From positions 1,302,001 through 1,366,000 of the forward strand of contig NZ_OZ244111.1 of assembly GCF_965215655.1 (NCBI RefSeq): a stretch of 64,000 nt of DNA, in the 5' to 3' direction. Origin of the DNA: Nioella sp965215655 (GTDB taxonomy: Bacteria; Pseudomonadota; Alphaproteobacteria; Rhodobacterales; Rhodobacteraceae). The translations under genes were made by a program, and so were the position numbers. The notes under the pieces were generated by a model, which saw nothing but the letters and a program-made list of their open reading frames with translations, was not told where the DNA came from and ran no database searches. This document shows, piece after piece, positions 51,228-60,217 of this stretch (the first letter of the stretch is position 1; every line of letters starts with the position of its first letter).

Positions 51228-52178
51228 TCAGGAGGCGGCCAGCGAAATAATCCACAAAAGGCCCGAGATGGTCACGAAAGAGGCCGCCGTTGTGACCATG
51301 AGCGCGGTCGAGGCCAGCAACTCTCGCCCGTAGGCCATGGCAATCAATGGGAAGATCGACAGCATCGGACAGGCCGCGTTGATCAGGCCGGCATGGCGGA
51401 TCTCGTCGGGCAGGGCGGGCAGCAGCAGGGTTGCGGCAAGAAAGAACAGCGGGTGAAGGACAAGCTTGCCCACCAGGATCACCCCCATCGGCACGGCCAT
51501 GTCGCGGGCACTGGCAAGCGTTGCGGCGGCAACGGTGCCACCCACGGCAAAGAGCGCAACAGGCGAGGCGATCGGGCGCAGCATCTCGATGGGGCGCAGG
51601 ATCGGCTCGGGCAGGGTCAGGCCGGACAGGGAATAGGCCAGAGCGACGAGGATCGACAGGACCAGCGGATTCTTGATCAGACCCTTGAGCCCCTTGAGAA
51701 ACCCCTGCAACGGCGTGCTTGAACTGCGCTCACCTGCATCTGCCACCGCCAGAGCCAGCGGGATCAGGATCACGTTTTCCAGCAGCATCACGGTGGCGAA
51801 GATCGTCACGGCAAGGTCAGGGTAGAGGATGGACAGCAGCGGAAACCCCACGAAGGCCGAGTTGGACCCCACCATGCCAAGCCCCACCACCCCCAGCATC
51901 GACCAGCGCGCCCGGAATACGAGGCGCCCCACGAGGATGCAGGTCGCGAACAGCGCCAGCGACGCCGACAGGTAGACCGCGAACAGCCCCCAGTGCAGCG
52001 TTTCCGACGGGGTCTCGGTGCCCACGGCCAGAAAGATCAGCGCGGGCAGGGCGAAACGCACCACGAACGTGCCGATAGCCCTGATATCGGACCCGGCGAA
52101 ATAGCCGGTGCGAACGGACAGGAAGCCAAGCCCGATCAGCAGGTAGATGGGCAGGGTGATGGTCAGGATCGTCGCCAA
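51228..52178 (-). CDS. AEC family transporter (auxin efflux carrier type)
   Basis: A 316-residue membrane protein with ten segments in two five-helix halves, opening ATILTITLPIYLLIGLGFLS and with the conserved central Asn/Pro stretch MVGSNSAFVGFPLL. Bacterial members export organic acids or amino acids (MdcF-like). Independent of neighbours. Confidence 0.9.
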   Translation of the reverse strand: MATILTITLPIYLLIGLGFLSVRTGYFAGSDIRAIGTFVVRFALPALIFLAVGTETPSETLHWGLFAVYLSASLALFATCILVGRLVFRARWSMLGVVGLGMVGSNSAFVGFPLLSILYPDLAVTIFATVMLLENVILIPLALAVADAGERSSSTPLQGFLKGLKGLIKNPLVLSILVALAYSLSGLTLPEPILRPIEMLRPIASPVALFAVGGTVAAATLASARDMAVPMGVILVGKLVLHPLFFLAATLLLPALPDEIRHAGLINAACPMLSIFPLIAMAYGRELLASTALMVTTAASFVTISGLLWIISLAAS

Positions 52179-52257
52179 GGGGTCGGTCTCTACGGATAGT
52201 TGCCTTGTGCAGCATCGCAGATTGGCGGCGTGCCGGCCAGTGCGCGTTCGGACGCGC

Positions 52258-52644
52258 TCAGATCACCGCGCGGATGATATTGGACAGGCTCGCGATCAGG
52301 ATCATGCCAAGCGTCAGCGCCATGCCCCAGACGCGCGCGGGCACGATCTGTGGGGTGGAGCCAAAGCCGAACGCATGCAGCACCCGGCCAAGAAGCAGCG
52401 TCACCCCAAGCCCGTGAACGGCCCAGGCGGGCGCGCCCTGAAGCTCTGCGCCGAACAGAAGGATCAGCCCGATCGAGGCATATTCCACGCAATTGGCCTG
52501 CACCCGCATGGCCTTTGACAGGGCCTTTTCCCCGCCATCCCCGACCGACACCTTGTGGTGACGCCTGAGGCTGATCACCCGGATGCTGAGGTGAAGAAAC
52601 AGCAGGCCCAGTAGCCCTGCATAAAGCGGCGCAATCATATCCAT
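52258..52644 (-). CDS. MAPEG family membrane protein
   Basis: A 128-residue four-helix membrane protein of the MAPEG group. Typical block VQANCVEYASIGLILLFGAE, with the Asn and Glu of the family, and the C-terminal LGMILIASLSNIIRAVI. In bacteria the activity is unknown, possibly glutathione-related. The start at 52644 (MDMIAPLYAG) has GGGACGGG upstream; an ATG four codons earlier is an alternative. Confidence 0.85.
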   Translation of the reverse strand: MDMIAPLYAGLLGLLFLHLSIRVISLRRHHKVSVGDGGEKALSKAMRVQANCVEYASIGLILLFGAELQGAPAWAVHGLGVTLLLGRVLHAFGFGSTPQIVPARVWGMALTLGMILIASLSNIIRAVI

Positions 52645-52659
52645 ATCCCGTCCCATCCG

Positions 52660-53454
52660 TCAGTAGTGGCTCACGTCCTGCGCAGGCAGGGTGAAGTCCT
52701 CGAAATGTACCACCACCCTGTCCCCGTTTGTCAGGATGATGCCATAGGCCCCCGGTTCGTCCACCGAATGGCCACTGCCTTCCTGCCCCAGAATCATGGG
52801 CATTTGATGGCAGGGGCTTTTGAAAACGGTGATCGGCAGGCCGTCGACGGAGGCGGTGATCGTGCGATGGATGTGCCCGGCGAAGACATGCTTGACCTGC
52901 GGATAGTCGGTCAGCACCCCCCGCAATTCTGCCGCATTGGTGAGGCCGATGTGATCCATGCCCGAAAAGCCGGTGTCGAAGGGCGGATGATGCAGGAAAA
53001 CAAGGCAGGGTTTCCTGTCTGCCTCCAGTTCCCGGGTAAGCCAGGCCAGCCGGGTAGGGCAGAGATGGCCGGAATGCTGCACCGCCGGGGCTGTTTCATG
53101 GGTGTCGAGGCAGATCAGCCTGATGTCACCCAGATCAATCGCGCTTTGGACAAATCCATCCGCATCGGTCGGCGCGTCCGGAAAGGCCGCGCGGAACCCC
53201 ATGCGCGTGTCATGATTGCCGATCATGAGCGTGACTGGCCAGGGCAGGCCGGCCAGCAGCGGTTTCAGCCGCGCATATTCCTGTGCGGTCCCGTGATGGG
53301 TCAGATCGCCCATCAGGACGATCCGGTCAGCGTCCGGGTGAGTCCCTGCCGCATGGGCCAGCCCCGCCGATAGCCGCGCGCCGGGGTCGAGGCCAATGAT
53401 GGTCTCGCCTTCCGGCGTGATGTGCAGGTCTGTCATGACGAGGATCTTGGCCAT
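52660..53454 (-). CDS. Metallophosphoesterase (CpdA/GpdQ-like)
   Basis: A 264-residue dimetal phosphoesterase. Motifs: DLHITPEG, MGDLTHHG, GNHDTR, LVFLHHPPFD and VFAGHIHRT. The spacing fits class III nucleotide cyclic phosphodiesterases and glycerophosphodiesterases. Substrate not determined; cyclic AMP or a phosphodiester are likely. Lies 15 bp before the MAPEG gene, so the two may share a transcript. Confidence 0.93.
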   Translation of the reverse strand: MAKILVMTDLHITPEGETIIGLDPGARLSAGLAHAAGTHPDADRIVLMGDLTHHGTAQEYARLKPLLAGLPWPVTLMIGNHDTRMGFRAAFPDAPTDADGFVQSAIDLGDIRLICLDTHETAPAVQHSGHLCPTRLAWLTRELEADRKPCLVFLHHPPFDTGFSGMDHIGLTNAAELRGVLTDYPQVKHVFAGHIHRTITASVDGLPITVFKSPCHQMPMILGQEGSGHSVDEPGAYGIILTNGDRVVVHFEDFTLPAQDVSHY

Positions 53455-53532
53455 GGAATGCTCCGCGCGTCTTGGCGTCGATTGCAGCGTCCCCGGCAGC
53501 GTTGCGCAAGCCCAAATGCACCTGTCGTGGCG

Positions 53533-54168
53533 TCAGTCCGACCCGGTTTCAACCTTGCGCACATGGGGAAAATCGCCGGTCGCGATATAGGACTCCTCTT
53601 CCGGCGTTGAGGGGCGCCCAAGGATCGGGTTGCGATGCGGGTGGCGGCCGAATCGTTCCAGAACGCCGCGCACTGTCCTGTTTTGGGCGCGGAACGCGTC
53701 GCCCATCCCGGCAATCGGCTCCGGCAGCTTGAGGATGATCCGTTCGATCAATTCATCCAGCAGGTCCATGCGTTGCAGGTGGTCGGGGCCTTCGCAATGA
53801 GAAATGGAGATCACGAAAAACGCCTGCTCCCAGGGGTCGAGCCTGTCGAAATCACCGTTGGCGATCCCGTCCAGTGCCAGTCGTGCGGCCTTGATGTCCT
53901 GGGCGTAGGCCGCAGGTGTGTCGCGCCAGAGCGAGCGGGGAAACTGGTCGAGCGCGATCAGCAGTGCCAGCCGCCCGCGCGGGGTGTTTGCCCAATGGTC
54001 CAGTTCGCCGCGCGCGGCGGCCAGGGTCAGATCTGCGAAATCGCGGATGATGACCTCATCCATGCCGCCCTGCATCCGTTCGTTCCAGAAGGCGGAATGG
54101 GATTCCGGGTTCTTCTCGTGGCCCGTTTCGGGAAACCAGAAATCAAGGACTTGGTCCGGGGTGAACAA
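53533..54168 (-). CDS. DUF924 family protein
   Basis: A 211-residue helical protein opening MFTPDQVLDFWFPETGHEKN, with the family blocks LALLIALDQFPRSLWRDTPA and FFVISISHCEGPDHLQRMD. A distant TPR-like fold is assigned to this family; no activity is known. Confidence 0.85.
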   Translation of the reverse strand: MFTPDQVLDFWFPETGHEKNPESHSAFWNERMQGGMDEVIIRDFADLTLAAARGELDHWANTPRGRLALLIALDQFPRSLWRDTPAAYAQDIKAARLALDGIANGDFDRLDPWEQAFFVISISHCEGPDHLQRMDLLDELIERIILKLPEPIAGMGDAFRAQNRTVRGVLERFGRHPHRNPILGRPSTPEEESYIATGDFPHVRKVETGSD

Positions 54169-54322
54169 CAGCGCGCTCCTGCAATGTGACAGGGCCGAAC
54201 TCTTGCATGCACGGGCGCGGCCACCAAGCTCAATTCACTCAGGATGTGGCCTTTTTTGCAAAGCCTGCCAGTTGTCTTTCAGGCAGATGCGGTCTTTGTC
54301 GGGGGCAGGTCAGGTCGCTTGA

Positions 54323-55039
54323 TCAGAATCCGGGGCCGCCGGTGGTGGAGGCGTCGAAATTGTCCAGCCCCCAGAATTCATCGCCGATGCCCTGATTGGC
54401 ATTGGATTGAAGCTCGAACTGGATATCCGATGTCGGTTCGTCCACGGTCACGCGCACGGATGCCACGGAATCGTTCCAGCCGCCATTGCCGCCAAGAGCG
54501 ACCGATGCGACCTCCACCGTTGCTTCGACCGTTGTGCCGTCAAGCTGCGGAATGTCGAATGTCATGCTGTTGCCACTGGCCAGCGCCACGGCAACAGGCA
54601 CGCCGTTGAGCGAGATCGTCGCGGTGTCGGTGCCCCATTGGGCGCTGTTGTCGAGGCTGTCGCCCGCAACCAGATCGAATTCCATGATCGCGTTAGTGGC
54701 TCCCTCGGCCACTTCCACGAGGAAACCCGTTGCCTCACCGGGGCCAAGGACCAGCAATTCGCCCAGTTCACCGCCCATATTTCGGACCGATCCGCCAAGC
54801 CAGCCGGGCGCATTGCCGCCGGAGAAATCGAAAGACCCGACCGAAACCCTGCCATTGCTGAACATGTTCCAGCTGTTAGAGGACAGTTCGGCGTTGATGT
54901 CGCCGGACAGGTCTTCGACACCGCTGCTCACCACGGACATCGTTGCGATGCCAAGGCCGACAACGCCGGCAGCCAGAACGGTCATGTCGACTGTCACGGC
55001 ACCGCTTTCGTCGTACCAGAATTCGGTTCTCAGGGTCAT
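54323..55039 (-). CDS. Membrane-anchored beta-rich protein with pilin-like N-terminus
   Basis: A 238-residue protein. The N-terminus LRTEFWYDESGAVTVDMTVL followed by AAGVVGLGIATMSVVSSG resembles the DESG-AVTV transition and hydrophobic helix of Flp/TadE-type pilin proteins. The remaining 190 residues are acidic, rich in Gly/Asn/Thr/Val, and probably beta-stranded outside the membrane. GAGG precedes the ATG at 55039. No prepilin peptidase or Tad genes are in the window. Function unknown. Confidence 0.65.
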   Translation of the reverse strand: MTLRTEFWYDESGAVTVDMTVLAAGVVGLGIATMSVVSSGVEDLSGDINAELSSNSWNMFSNGRVSVGSFDFSGGNAPGWLGGSVRNMGGELGELLVLGPGEATGFLVEVAEGATNAIMEFDLVAGDSLDNSAQWGTDTATISLNGVPVAVALASGNSMTFDIPQLDGTTVEATVEVASVALGGNGGWNDSVASVRVTVDEPTSDIQFELQSNANQGIGDEFWGLDNFDASTTGGPGF

Positions 55040-55108
55040 ATTTGTCACCTCGTCACTGCGCGAATGACGGGCAACTTAACAATAAAAAGTGATTAAAAAT
55101 GGACGGAG

Positions 55109-55139
55109 AAAGGGCGCCGCAATGTCGGGCGCCCTTTTC
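55109..55139 (-). terminator. Intrinsic terminator of pyruvate carboxylase
   Basis: AAAGGGCGCC (55109-55118) pairs with GGCGCCCTTT (55128-55137), ten pairs and a 9-nt loop. Located 6 bp after the pyc stop codon. Confidence 0.85.
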
Positions 55140-55142
55140 TTA

Positions 55143-58100
55143 CTAGTCCAATTCGACCAGCAGATCCTTGGCGTCGATCTGGCCGCCGGGGGTCACATGG
55201 ATGGCCTTGACCACGGCATCGCGGTCGGCATGGATGCCGGTTTCCATCTTCATTGCCTCGATGGTCAGCAGCATGTCGCCCTGCTTGACGGTCTGGCCGG
55301 CCTGAACCGCAACCGTCGCCACCACGCCGGGCATCGGTGCACCCACGTGGTTGGGGTTGCCAAGCTCGGCCTTCGGGCGTTTGGCGGTCGAGGCCTGCGC
55401 CTTGCGGTTGGGAACGCGAACGGTGCGGGGCTGGCCGTTGAGTTCGAAGAAGACCTTGACCTCGCCATCCTCGTTGGTCTCGCCCACGGCCTGCAACTGC
55501 ACCACCAGCGTCTTGCCGGGGTCGATCTCGGCCTCGATCTCTTCGCCCGGCTGCATGCCATAGAAGAAGGTCTTGGTGGGCAGGGTGCGCACTGGCCCGT
55601 ATTCCGCATGGCGGGCGCGGTAATCGGTGAAGACCTTGGGATACATGAGGTAACCGTTCAGGTCCTCGTTATCGACGGGTTCGCCCACCTTGGCGATGAC
55701 CTCGGCGCGGGTGGCCTCCAGATCGACCGGGGGCAGGTGCTTGCCGGGGCGTTCGGTATTGGGTTTTTCACCCTTCAGCGCCTTTGCAAGGATCGTAGCA
55801 GGGAAGCCGCCCGGCGGCTGGCCCAGATTGCCGCGCATCATGTCGATGACGCTGTCGGGAAAGGCCACATCGGTCTTGGGGTCTTCGACCTGTTCGCGGG
55901 TCAACCCCTGGCTCACCATCATCAGGGCCATGTCGCCCACCACCTTGGACGAGGGCGTGACCTTCACGATATCGCCGAACATCTGGTTCACGTCGGCATA
56001 CATCTGCGCCACTTCGTGCCAGCGTTCTTCCAGCCCGAGGCTGCGGGCCTGCGCCTTGAGGTTGGTGAACTGGCCACCCGGCATCTCGTGCAGGTAGACT
56101 TCTGAGGCCGGGGCCTGAAGGCCGGACTCGAAGGCCGCGTATTGGCCGCGCACCGCCTCGAAATAGTCGCTGATCTCGCGGATCGACTTGATATCCAGCC
56201 CGGTGTCCCGCTCCGTATGGCGCAGGGCCTCGACCACGGTGCCAAGCGTCGCCTGGCTGGTGTTGCCGGAGAAGCTGTCCATCGCGCAGTCGACCGCATC
56301 CACGCCCGCGTCAGAGGCCGCCAGGATGGTGGCAGAGGCAATCCCCGCCGTGTCATGGGTGTGGAAGTGGATGGGCAGGCCCACCTCTTCCTTCAGCGCC
56401 TTGATCAGGATCTTGGCAGAGGCCGGTTTCAGCAGCCCCGCCATGTCTTTCAGGCCCAGAACATGCGCGCCCGCGTCCCGCAGGTCCTTGCCCATGTTGA
56501 CGTAATACTCAAGATCGTACTTCGCCCGTTCCGGGTTCAGGATGTCACCGGTGTAGCAGATCGTGCCCTCGCAGACCTTGCCGCTTTCGACGACCGCATC
56601 CATGGCGACGCGCATGTTCTCCACCCAGTTCAAACTGTCGAACACGCGGAAGACATCGACGCCGGTCTCGGCGGCCTGCGCAACAAACGACTGCACCACG
56701 TTGTCGGGGTAGTTGGTGTAGCCCACCCCATTGGAGGCGCGCAGCAGCATTTGCGTCATGATATTGGGCATGGCCTTGCGCAGGTCACGCAGGCGCTGCC
56801 ACGGGCATTCCTGCAGGAAGCGATAGGCCACGTCGAAGGTCGCGCCGCCCCAGCATTCGATGCTGAAAAGACCCGGAAGGTTCCCGGCATAGGCGGGCGC
56901 GGCCTTGATCATGTCGATGGACCGCATCCGGGTCGCCAGCAAGGACTGGTGCCCGTCGCGCATGGTGGTGTCGGTTATCAGCAGCTGTTTCTGCGCTGCC
57001 ATCCAGTCGGCCACGGCCTGCGGGCCTTTTTCATCCAGCAGCGTCTTGGTGCCCGGCGCAGGCGCGGCTTTGGGGGCAGGGGCTTTCGCCGGTTTCAGGT
57101 CGGCCTTGGGTTTGGCACGGCCCTCGGTTTCCGGGTGCCCGTTCACGGTGATATCCGCGATATAGGTCAGGATCCGTGTGGCGCGGTCGCGCTTGGGGCG
57201 GAAGTCAAAGAGCTCCGGCGTCTCGTCGATGAACTTGGTCGTGTACTGGTAATTCAGGAAGGTCGGGTGCTTCAGCAGGTTTTCCACGAAGGCGATGTTC
57301 GTGCTGACGCCCCTAATGCGGAACTCCCGCAGCGCCCGGTCCATCCGCGCAATCGCAGCCTCGGGCGTCGGCGCCCATGCCGTGACCTTTTCCAGAAGCG
57401 AGTCATAGTAGCGCGTGATCACCGCGCCCGAATAGGCGGTGCCGCCATCCAGACGGATGCCCATGCCGGTGGCACCCCGATAGGCGGTGATGCGGCCGTA
57501 GTCGGGGATGAAATTGTTGGTCGGATCCTCGGTCGTCACCCGGCACTGGATCGCGTGACCGTCGAGCTTCACGTCATACTGGCTGGCGGTTCCGGTGGCT
57601 TCGACGAGGCTCTTGCCTTCGGCAATCAGGATCTGCGCGCGCACGATGTCGATGCCGGTCACTTCCTCGGTGACGGTATGTTCCACCTGCACGCGGGGGT
57701 TCACCTCGATGAAGTAGAACTTGCCGCTATCCATATCCATCAGGAATTCGACGGTGCCGGCGCATTCGTAATTCACGTGCTCGCAGATTTTCTTGCCCAG
57801 AAGACAGATCTCTTCGCGTTGCGTCTGGCTCAGATAGGGGGCAGGGGCGCGCTCCACCACTTTCTGGTTGCGCCGCTGGACCGAGCAATCGCGCTCATAG
57901 AGGTGGTAGATCGACCCGTGTTTGTCGCCGAGGATCTGCACCTCCACATGGCGGGCGCGGGTGATCATCTTCTCAAGATACCCCTCGCCATTGCCGAAGG
58001 CGGCCTCAGCCTCGCGCCGACCCTCGCGCACTTTTTCTTCCAGCTCTTCGGGTCCATTGATCGGACGCATCCCGCGCCCGCCGCCGCCCCAAGAAGCTTT

Positions 58101-58580
58101 CAGCATCAGGGGATAGCCGATCTCTGCGGCCTCGGCCCGGATCGCATCCATATCGTCGCCCAGAACCTCGGTCGCGGGGATGACGGGAACGCCTGCTTCG
58201 ATCGCTACGCGACGGGCACTGGCCTTGTCGCCAAGGGCGCGCATGGTCTCGGCTTTGGGTCCGATGAAGGTGATCCCATTCGCCGCGCAGGCGTCCACGA
58301 AACTCGGGTTTTCCGACAGAAGCCCATAGCCCGGATGGATGGCGTCAGCGCCGCATTCCTTGGCAACGCGGATGATCTCGTCGATGGACAGATAGGCCGC
58401 GACCGGCCCCAGACCCTCCCCGATCTTGTAGGCCTCGTCGGCCTTGAACCGGTGCAAGGACAGCTTGTCCTCCTCGGCGTAGATCGCCACGGTGCGTTTG
58501 CCAAGCTCATTGGCAGCGCGCATGACTCGGATCGCGATTTCACCCCGATTGGCAATCAGGATCTTCTTGAAGTCGGCCAT
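55143..58580 (-). CDS. pyc: Pyruvate carboxylase
   Basis: A 1145-residue multidomain enzyme making oxaloacetate from pyruvate and bicarbonate. Residues 1 to about 455 form the biotin carboxylase part (ILIANRGEIAIRVMRAANEL; ATP-grasp loop SWGGGGRGMRPI), then the carboxyltransferase barrel from about 535 (DTTMRDGHQSLLATRMRSID), the allosteric linker, and the biotin carrier end with the biotin Lys near 1111 in IEAMKMETG. The start is at 58580 (MADFKKILIA): the spacing from GAGGGGA fits it better than the Met two codons earlier. Paired inverted repeats lie upstream. Confidence 0.97.
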   Translation of the reverse strand: MADFKKILIANRGEIAIRVMRAANELGKRTVAIYAEEDKLSLHRFKADEAYKIGEGLGPVAAYLSIDEIIRVAKECGADAIHPGYGLLSENPSFVDACAANGITFIGPKAETMRALGDKASARRVAIEAGVPVIPATEVLGDDMDAIRAEAAEIGYPLMLKASWGGGGRGMRPINGPEELEEKVREGRREAEAAFGNGEGYLEKMITRARHVEVQILGDKHGSIYHLYERDCSVQRRNQKVVERAPAPYLSQTQREEICLLGKKICEHVNYECAGTVEFLMDMDSGKFYFIEVNPRVQVEHTVTEEVTGIDIVRAQILIAEGKSLVEATGTASQYDVKLDGHAIQCRVTTEDPTNNFIPDYGRITAYRGATGMGIRLDGGTAYSGAVITRYYDSLLEKVTAWAPTPEAAIARMDRALREFRIRGVSTNIAFVENLLKHPTFLNYQYTTKFIDETPELFDFRPKRDRATRILTYIADITVNGHPETEGRAKPKADLKPAKAPAPKAAPAPGTKTLLDEKGPQAVADWMAAQKQLLITDTTMRDGHQSLLATRMRSIDMIKAAPAYAGNLPGLFSIECWGGATFDVAYRFLQECPWQRLRDLRKAMPNIMTQMLLRASNGVGYTNYPDNVVQSFVAQAAETGVDVFRVFDSLNWVENMRVAMDAVVESGKVCEGTICYTGDILNPERAKYDLEYYVNMGKDLRDAGAHVLGLKDMAGLLKPASAKILIKALKEEVGLPIHFHTHDTAGIASATILAASDAGVDAVDCAMDSFSGNTSQATLGTVVEALRHTERDTGLDIKSIREISDYFEAVRGQYAAFESGLQAPASEVYLHEMPGGQFTNLKAQARSLGLEERWHEVAQMYADVNQMFGDIVKVTPSSKVVGDMALMMVSQGLTREQVEDPKTDVAFPDSVIDMMRGNLGQPPGGFPATILAKALKGEKPNTERPGKHLPPVDLEATRAEVIAKVGEPVDNEDLNGYLMYPKVFTDYRARHAEYGPVRTLPTKTFFYGMQPGEEIEAEIDPGKTLVVQLQAVGETNEDGEVKVFFELNGQPRTVRVPNRKAQASTAKRPKAELGNPNHVGAPMPGVVATVAVQAGQTVKQGDMLLTIEAMKMETGIHADRDAVVKAIHVTPGGQIDAKDLLVELD

Positions 58581-58734
58581 GAACATTCCCCTCTGTTCTG
58601 GATGGCGCGGACGTTAGGCAGAAATTGCTGCGCTGCCAACATAATTGTTGCTGAAATGTTGCAAGAGCGGCGATAGCGCTAACAGTTTTATATTTTTCAG
58701 TGGCTTGAAGACGTGTGTCATTCCGCTGCAAGCC

Positions 58735-58768
58735 TTGGTTCTAGACCAACCCTAGCAATGAAAATTGC
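58735..58768. promoter_or_regulatory. Two inverted repeats upstream of pyc
   Basis: TTGGT-TCTAG-ACCAA at 58735-58749 and GCAAT-GAAA-ATTGC at 58755-58768, 155-190 bp before the pyc start and 61-95 bp after the stop of the hydroxyacid oxidase. They could be operators for pyc. The regulator is not known. Confidence 0.35.
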
Positions 58769-58829
58769 GAATCCCACGCGGGAAACGACCTGTTGCGCCG
58801 CGTGATCGACCTGTTAGCGCTGAACAATC

Positions 58830-59975
58830 CTAGCCGGTCCGAGGCACCACCAGCCGCCCGGGAAGGTCCGACAGACACCGCGCCCCGATCTGCCCCATGC
58901 AAGAGATCAAGTCCTTCACCAACAGTGCATGCAGATGCGGTGGCCCGGCCTCACCCAGAGCCGCCAAAGCATAGTGCCAGCCCCGCCCCAGCATCACGAA
59001 ATTCGCCCCAAGCGCCAGCGCGCGCATAATGTCGAGCCCGCCCTCGATGCCGCTGTCGAAGATCAGCGGCAGGTGCGTCGCCGCGCGGATTTCCGGCAGC
59101 GCGTCGATGCTGGCCCGCGCCCCGTCGAACTGGCGGCCCGCATGGTTCGACACCCAGATCGCATCGACCCCCGCCGCCTCCAGCCGCTCCACCGGGGCAA
59201 CCTCCATCACGCCTTTCACAACCAGCTTGCCCTGCCACAGCTCTCGCAGCCGCCCCAGATAGTCCCAATCGGGCGAGGTCCGGATCAGATAGCCCACATG
59301 GGCGGTCTGCGGCAGGCTGGTCTTCTGCTCCGCATAGCGGTCCAGCGTCCGCATCCGCGGCATGCCGGTCCTCAGCGTGCCCAGCGTCCAGGCCGGGCAG
59401 CGCATCACCTGTGCCAGCAGGCGGGGCGTCAGGCGCGGCGGGTTTGTCAGCCCGCCCCGTGTCTGCCGTTCCCGGCGAGAGGCGACAGGCACATCCGCCG
59501 TCAGAACCAGCGTGTGAAATCCCGCCTCCCAGGCACGCGCCAGCATATCCTCCAACACCTCCGGCGCGCGCGGCGGGTAGAGCTGGAACCACCCCATGCC
59601 GCCTGCCTCCGGCCCCACGGTTTCCGGCGTCTGACTGGCCACGGTGGAGAGCCCATAGGGAACCCCCGCGGACCCGGCAAACCGCGCCAACCGCCGCTCC
59701 GCATCCGGCCAGATCACCCCCGACATCCCCACAGGCGCGATGCCGAAGGGCACGGTGTAGTCCCGGTCCATCAGCGAACAGGACAGATCGGGCGTAAACT
59801 CCCCCGTCAGTATCGCAGGATGAAACAAGACCCGATCCAGCGCCGCCCGATTGCGCGGCAGGACCGACTCCGTGCCCGTGGCGGAATCGAAAAACTCCCA
59901 GACGAAATGCGGCACGCGCCGCCGTGCCCGCGCCCTGAGGTCGGAAATCGCCGGATATGTCTGGTCCAGATCCAT
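58830..59975 (-). CDS. FMN-dependent alpha-hydroxyacid oxidase/dehydrogenase
   Basis: A 381-residue TIM-barrel flavoenzyme of the glycolate oxidase / L-lactate dehydrogenase / mandelate dehydrogenase family. Visible: FGIAPVGMSGVIWPDAERRL near the N-terminus, LVLTADVPVASRRERQ, the FMN Lys in GKLVVKGV, the catalytic His and Arg in IWVSNHAGRQFDG, and FDSGIEGGLDIMRALALGAN. The start at 59975 (MDLDQTYPAIS) fits the family. Substrate could be lactate, which with pyruvate carboxylase downstream would make a lactate-to-oxaloacetate route (inference). Confidence 0.9.
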   Translation of the reverse strand: MDLDQTYPAISDLRARARRRVPHFVWEFFDSATGTESVLPRNRAALDRVLFHPAILTGEFTPDLSCSLMDRDYTVPFGIAPVGMSGVIWPDAERRLARFAGSAGVPYGLSTVASQTPETVGPEAGGMGWFQLYPPRAPEVLEDMLARAWEAGFHTLVLTADVPVASRRERQTRGGLTNPPRLTPRLLAQVMRCPAWTLGTLRTGMPRMRTLDRYAEQKTSLPQTAHVGYLIRTSPDWDYLGRLRELWQGKLVVKGVMEVAPVERLEAAGVDAIWVSNHAGRQFDGARASIDALPEIRAATHLPLIFDSGIEGGLDIMRALALGANFVMLGRGWHYALAALGEAGPPHLHALLVKDLISCMGQIGARCLSDLPGRLVVPRTG

Positions 59976-60022
59976 GCCCCGACAAAACCCGGGCCAACGC
60001 CCCCTGTCCAGCCCGTTCCCCT

Positions 60023-60067
60023 TCATCTTGGCAAAAATACCTCGGGGGTTTGGGGGCTGGCCCCCAA
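60023..60067 (-). repeat. Rhodobacterales-type intergenic element with hairpin
   Basis: On the minus strand TTGGGGGCCAGCCCCCAA is followed by a spacer and CCCGAGGTATTTTTGCC, AAGATG. The hairpin is TTGGGGG (60050-60056) with CCCCCAA (60061-60067). I recall GTATTTTTGCCAAGATG as a frequent intergenic element in this order, but cannot check it here. It lies in the divergent region between the oxidase and helicase genes. Confidence 0.45.
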
Positions 60068-60217
60068 GCGGGCGATGAGGCTGCCCCGCAAGGGGCGGGT
60101 GAAGAGCGCGCCCGCGCCGCGGCGACGAATGTCGGCGCAAGACCGGTCAGAAAACACTTGCGAACGGACCGTGAACAATACTTTAACTTGATCAAGGCTT
60201 GGTCTAGGCTCTCGCGC

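Noticed and set aside
55089..58676. Long frames on the plus strand opposite pyruvate carboxylase (338 and 844 codons)
   Set aside because: They mirror the codon pattern of pyc on the other strand, have no homology I recognise and no ribosome site; GC-rich coding strands often give such shadows.
60186..60195. TTGATCAAGG near the helicase start as an FNR box
   Set aside because: It is TTGATCAA without the four-base spacer, so it does not match TTGAT-N4-ATCAA.
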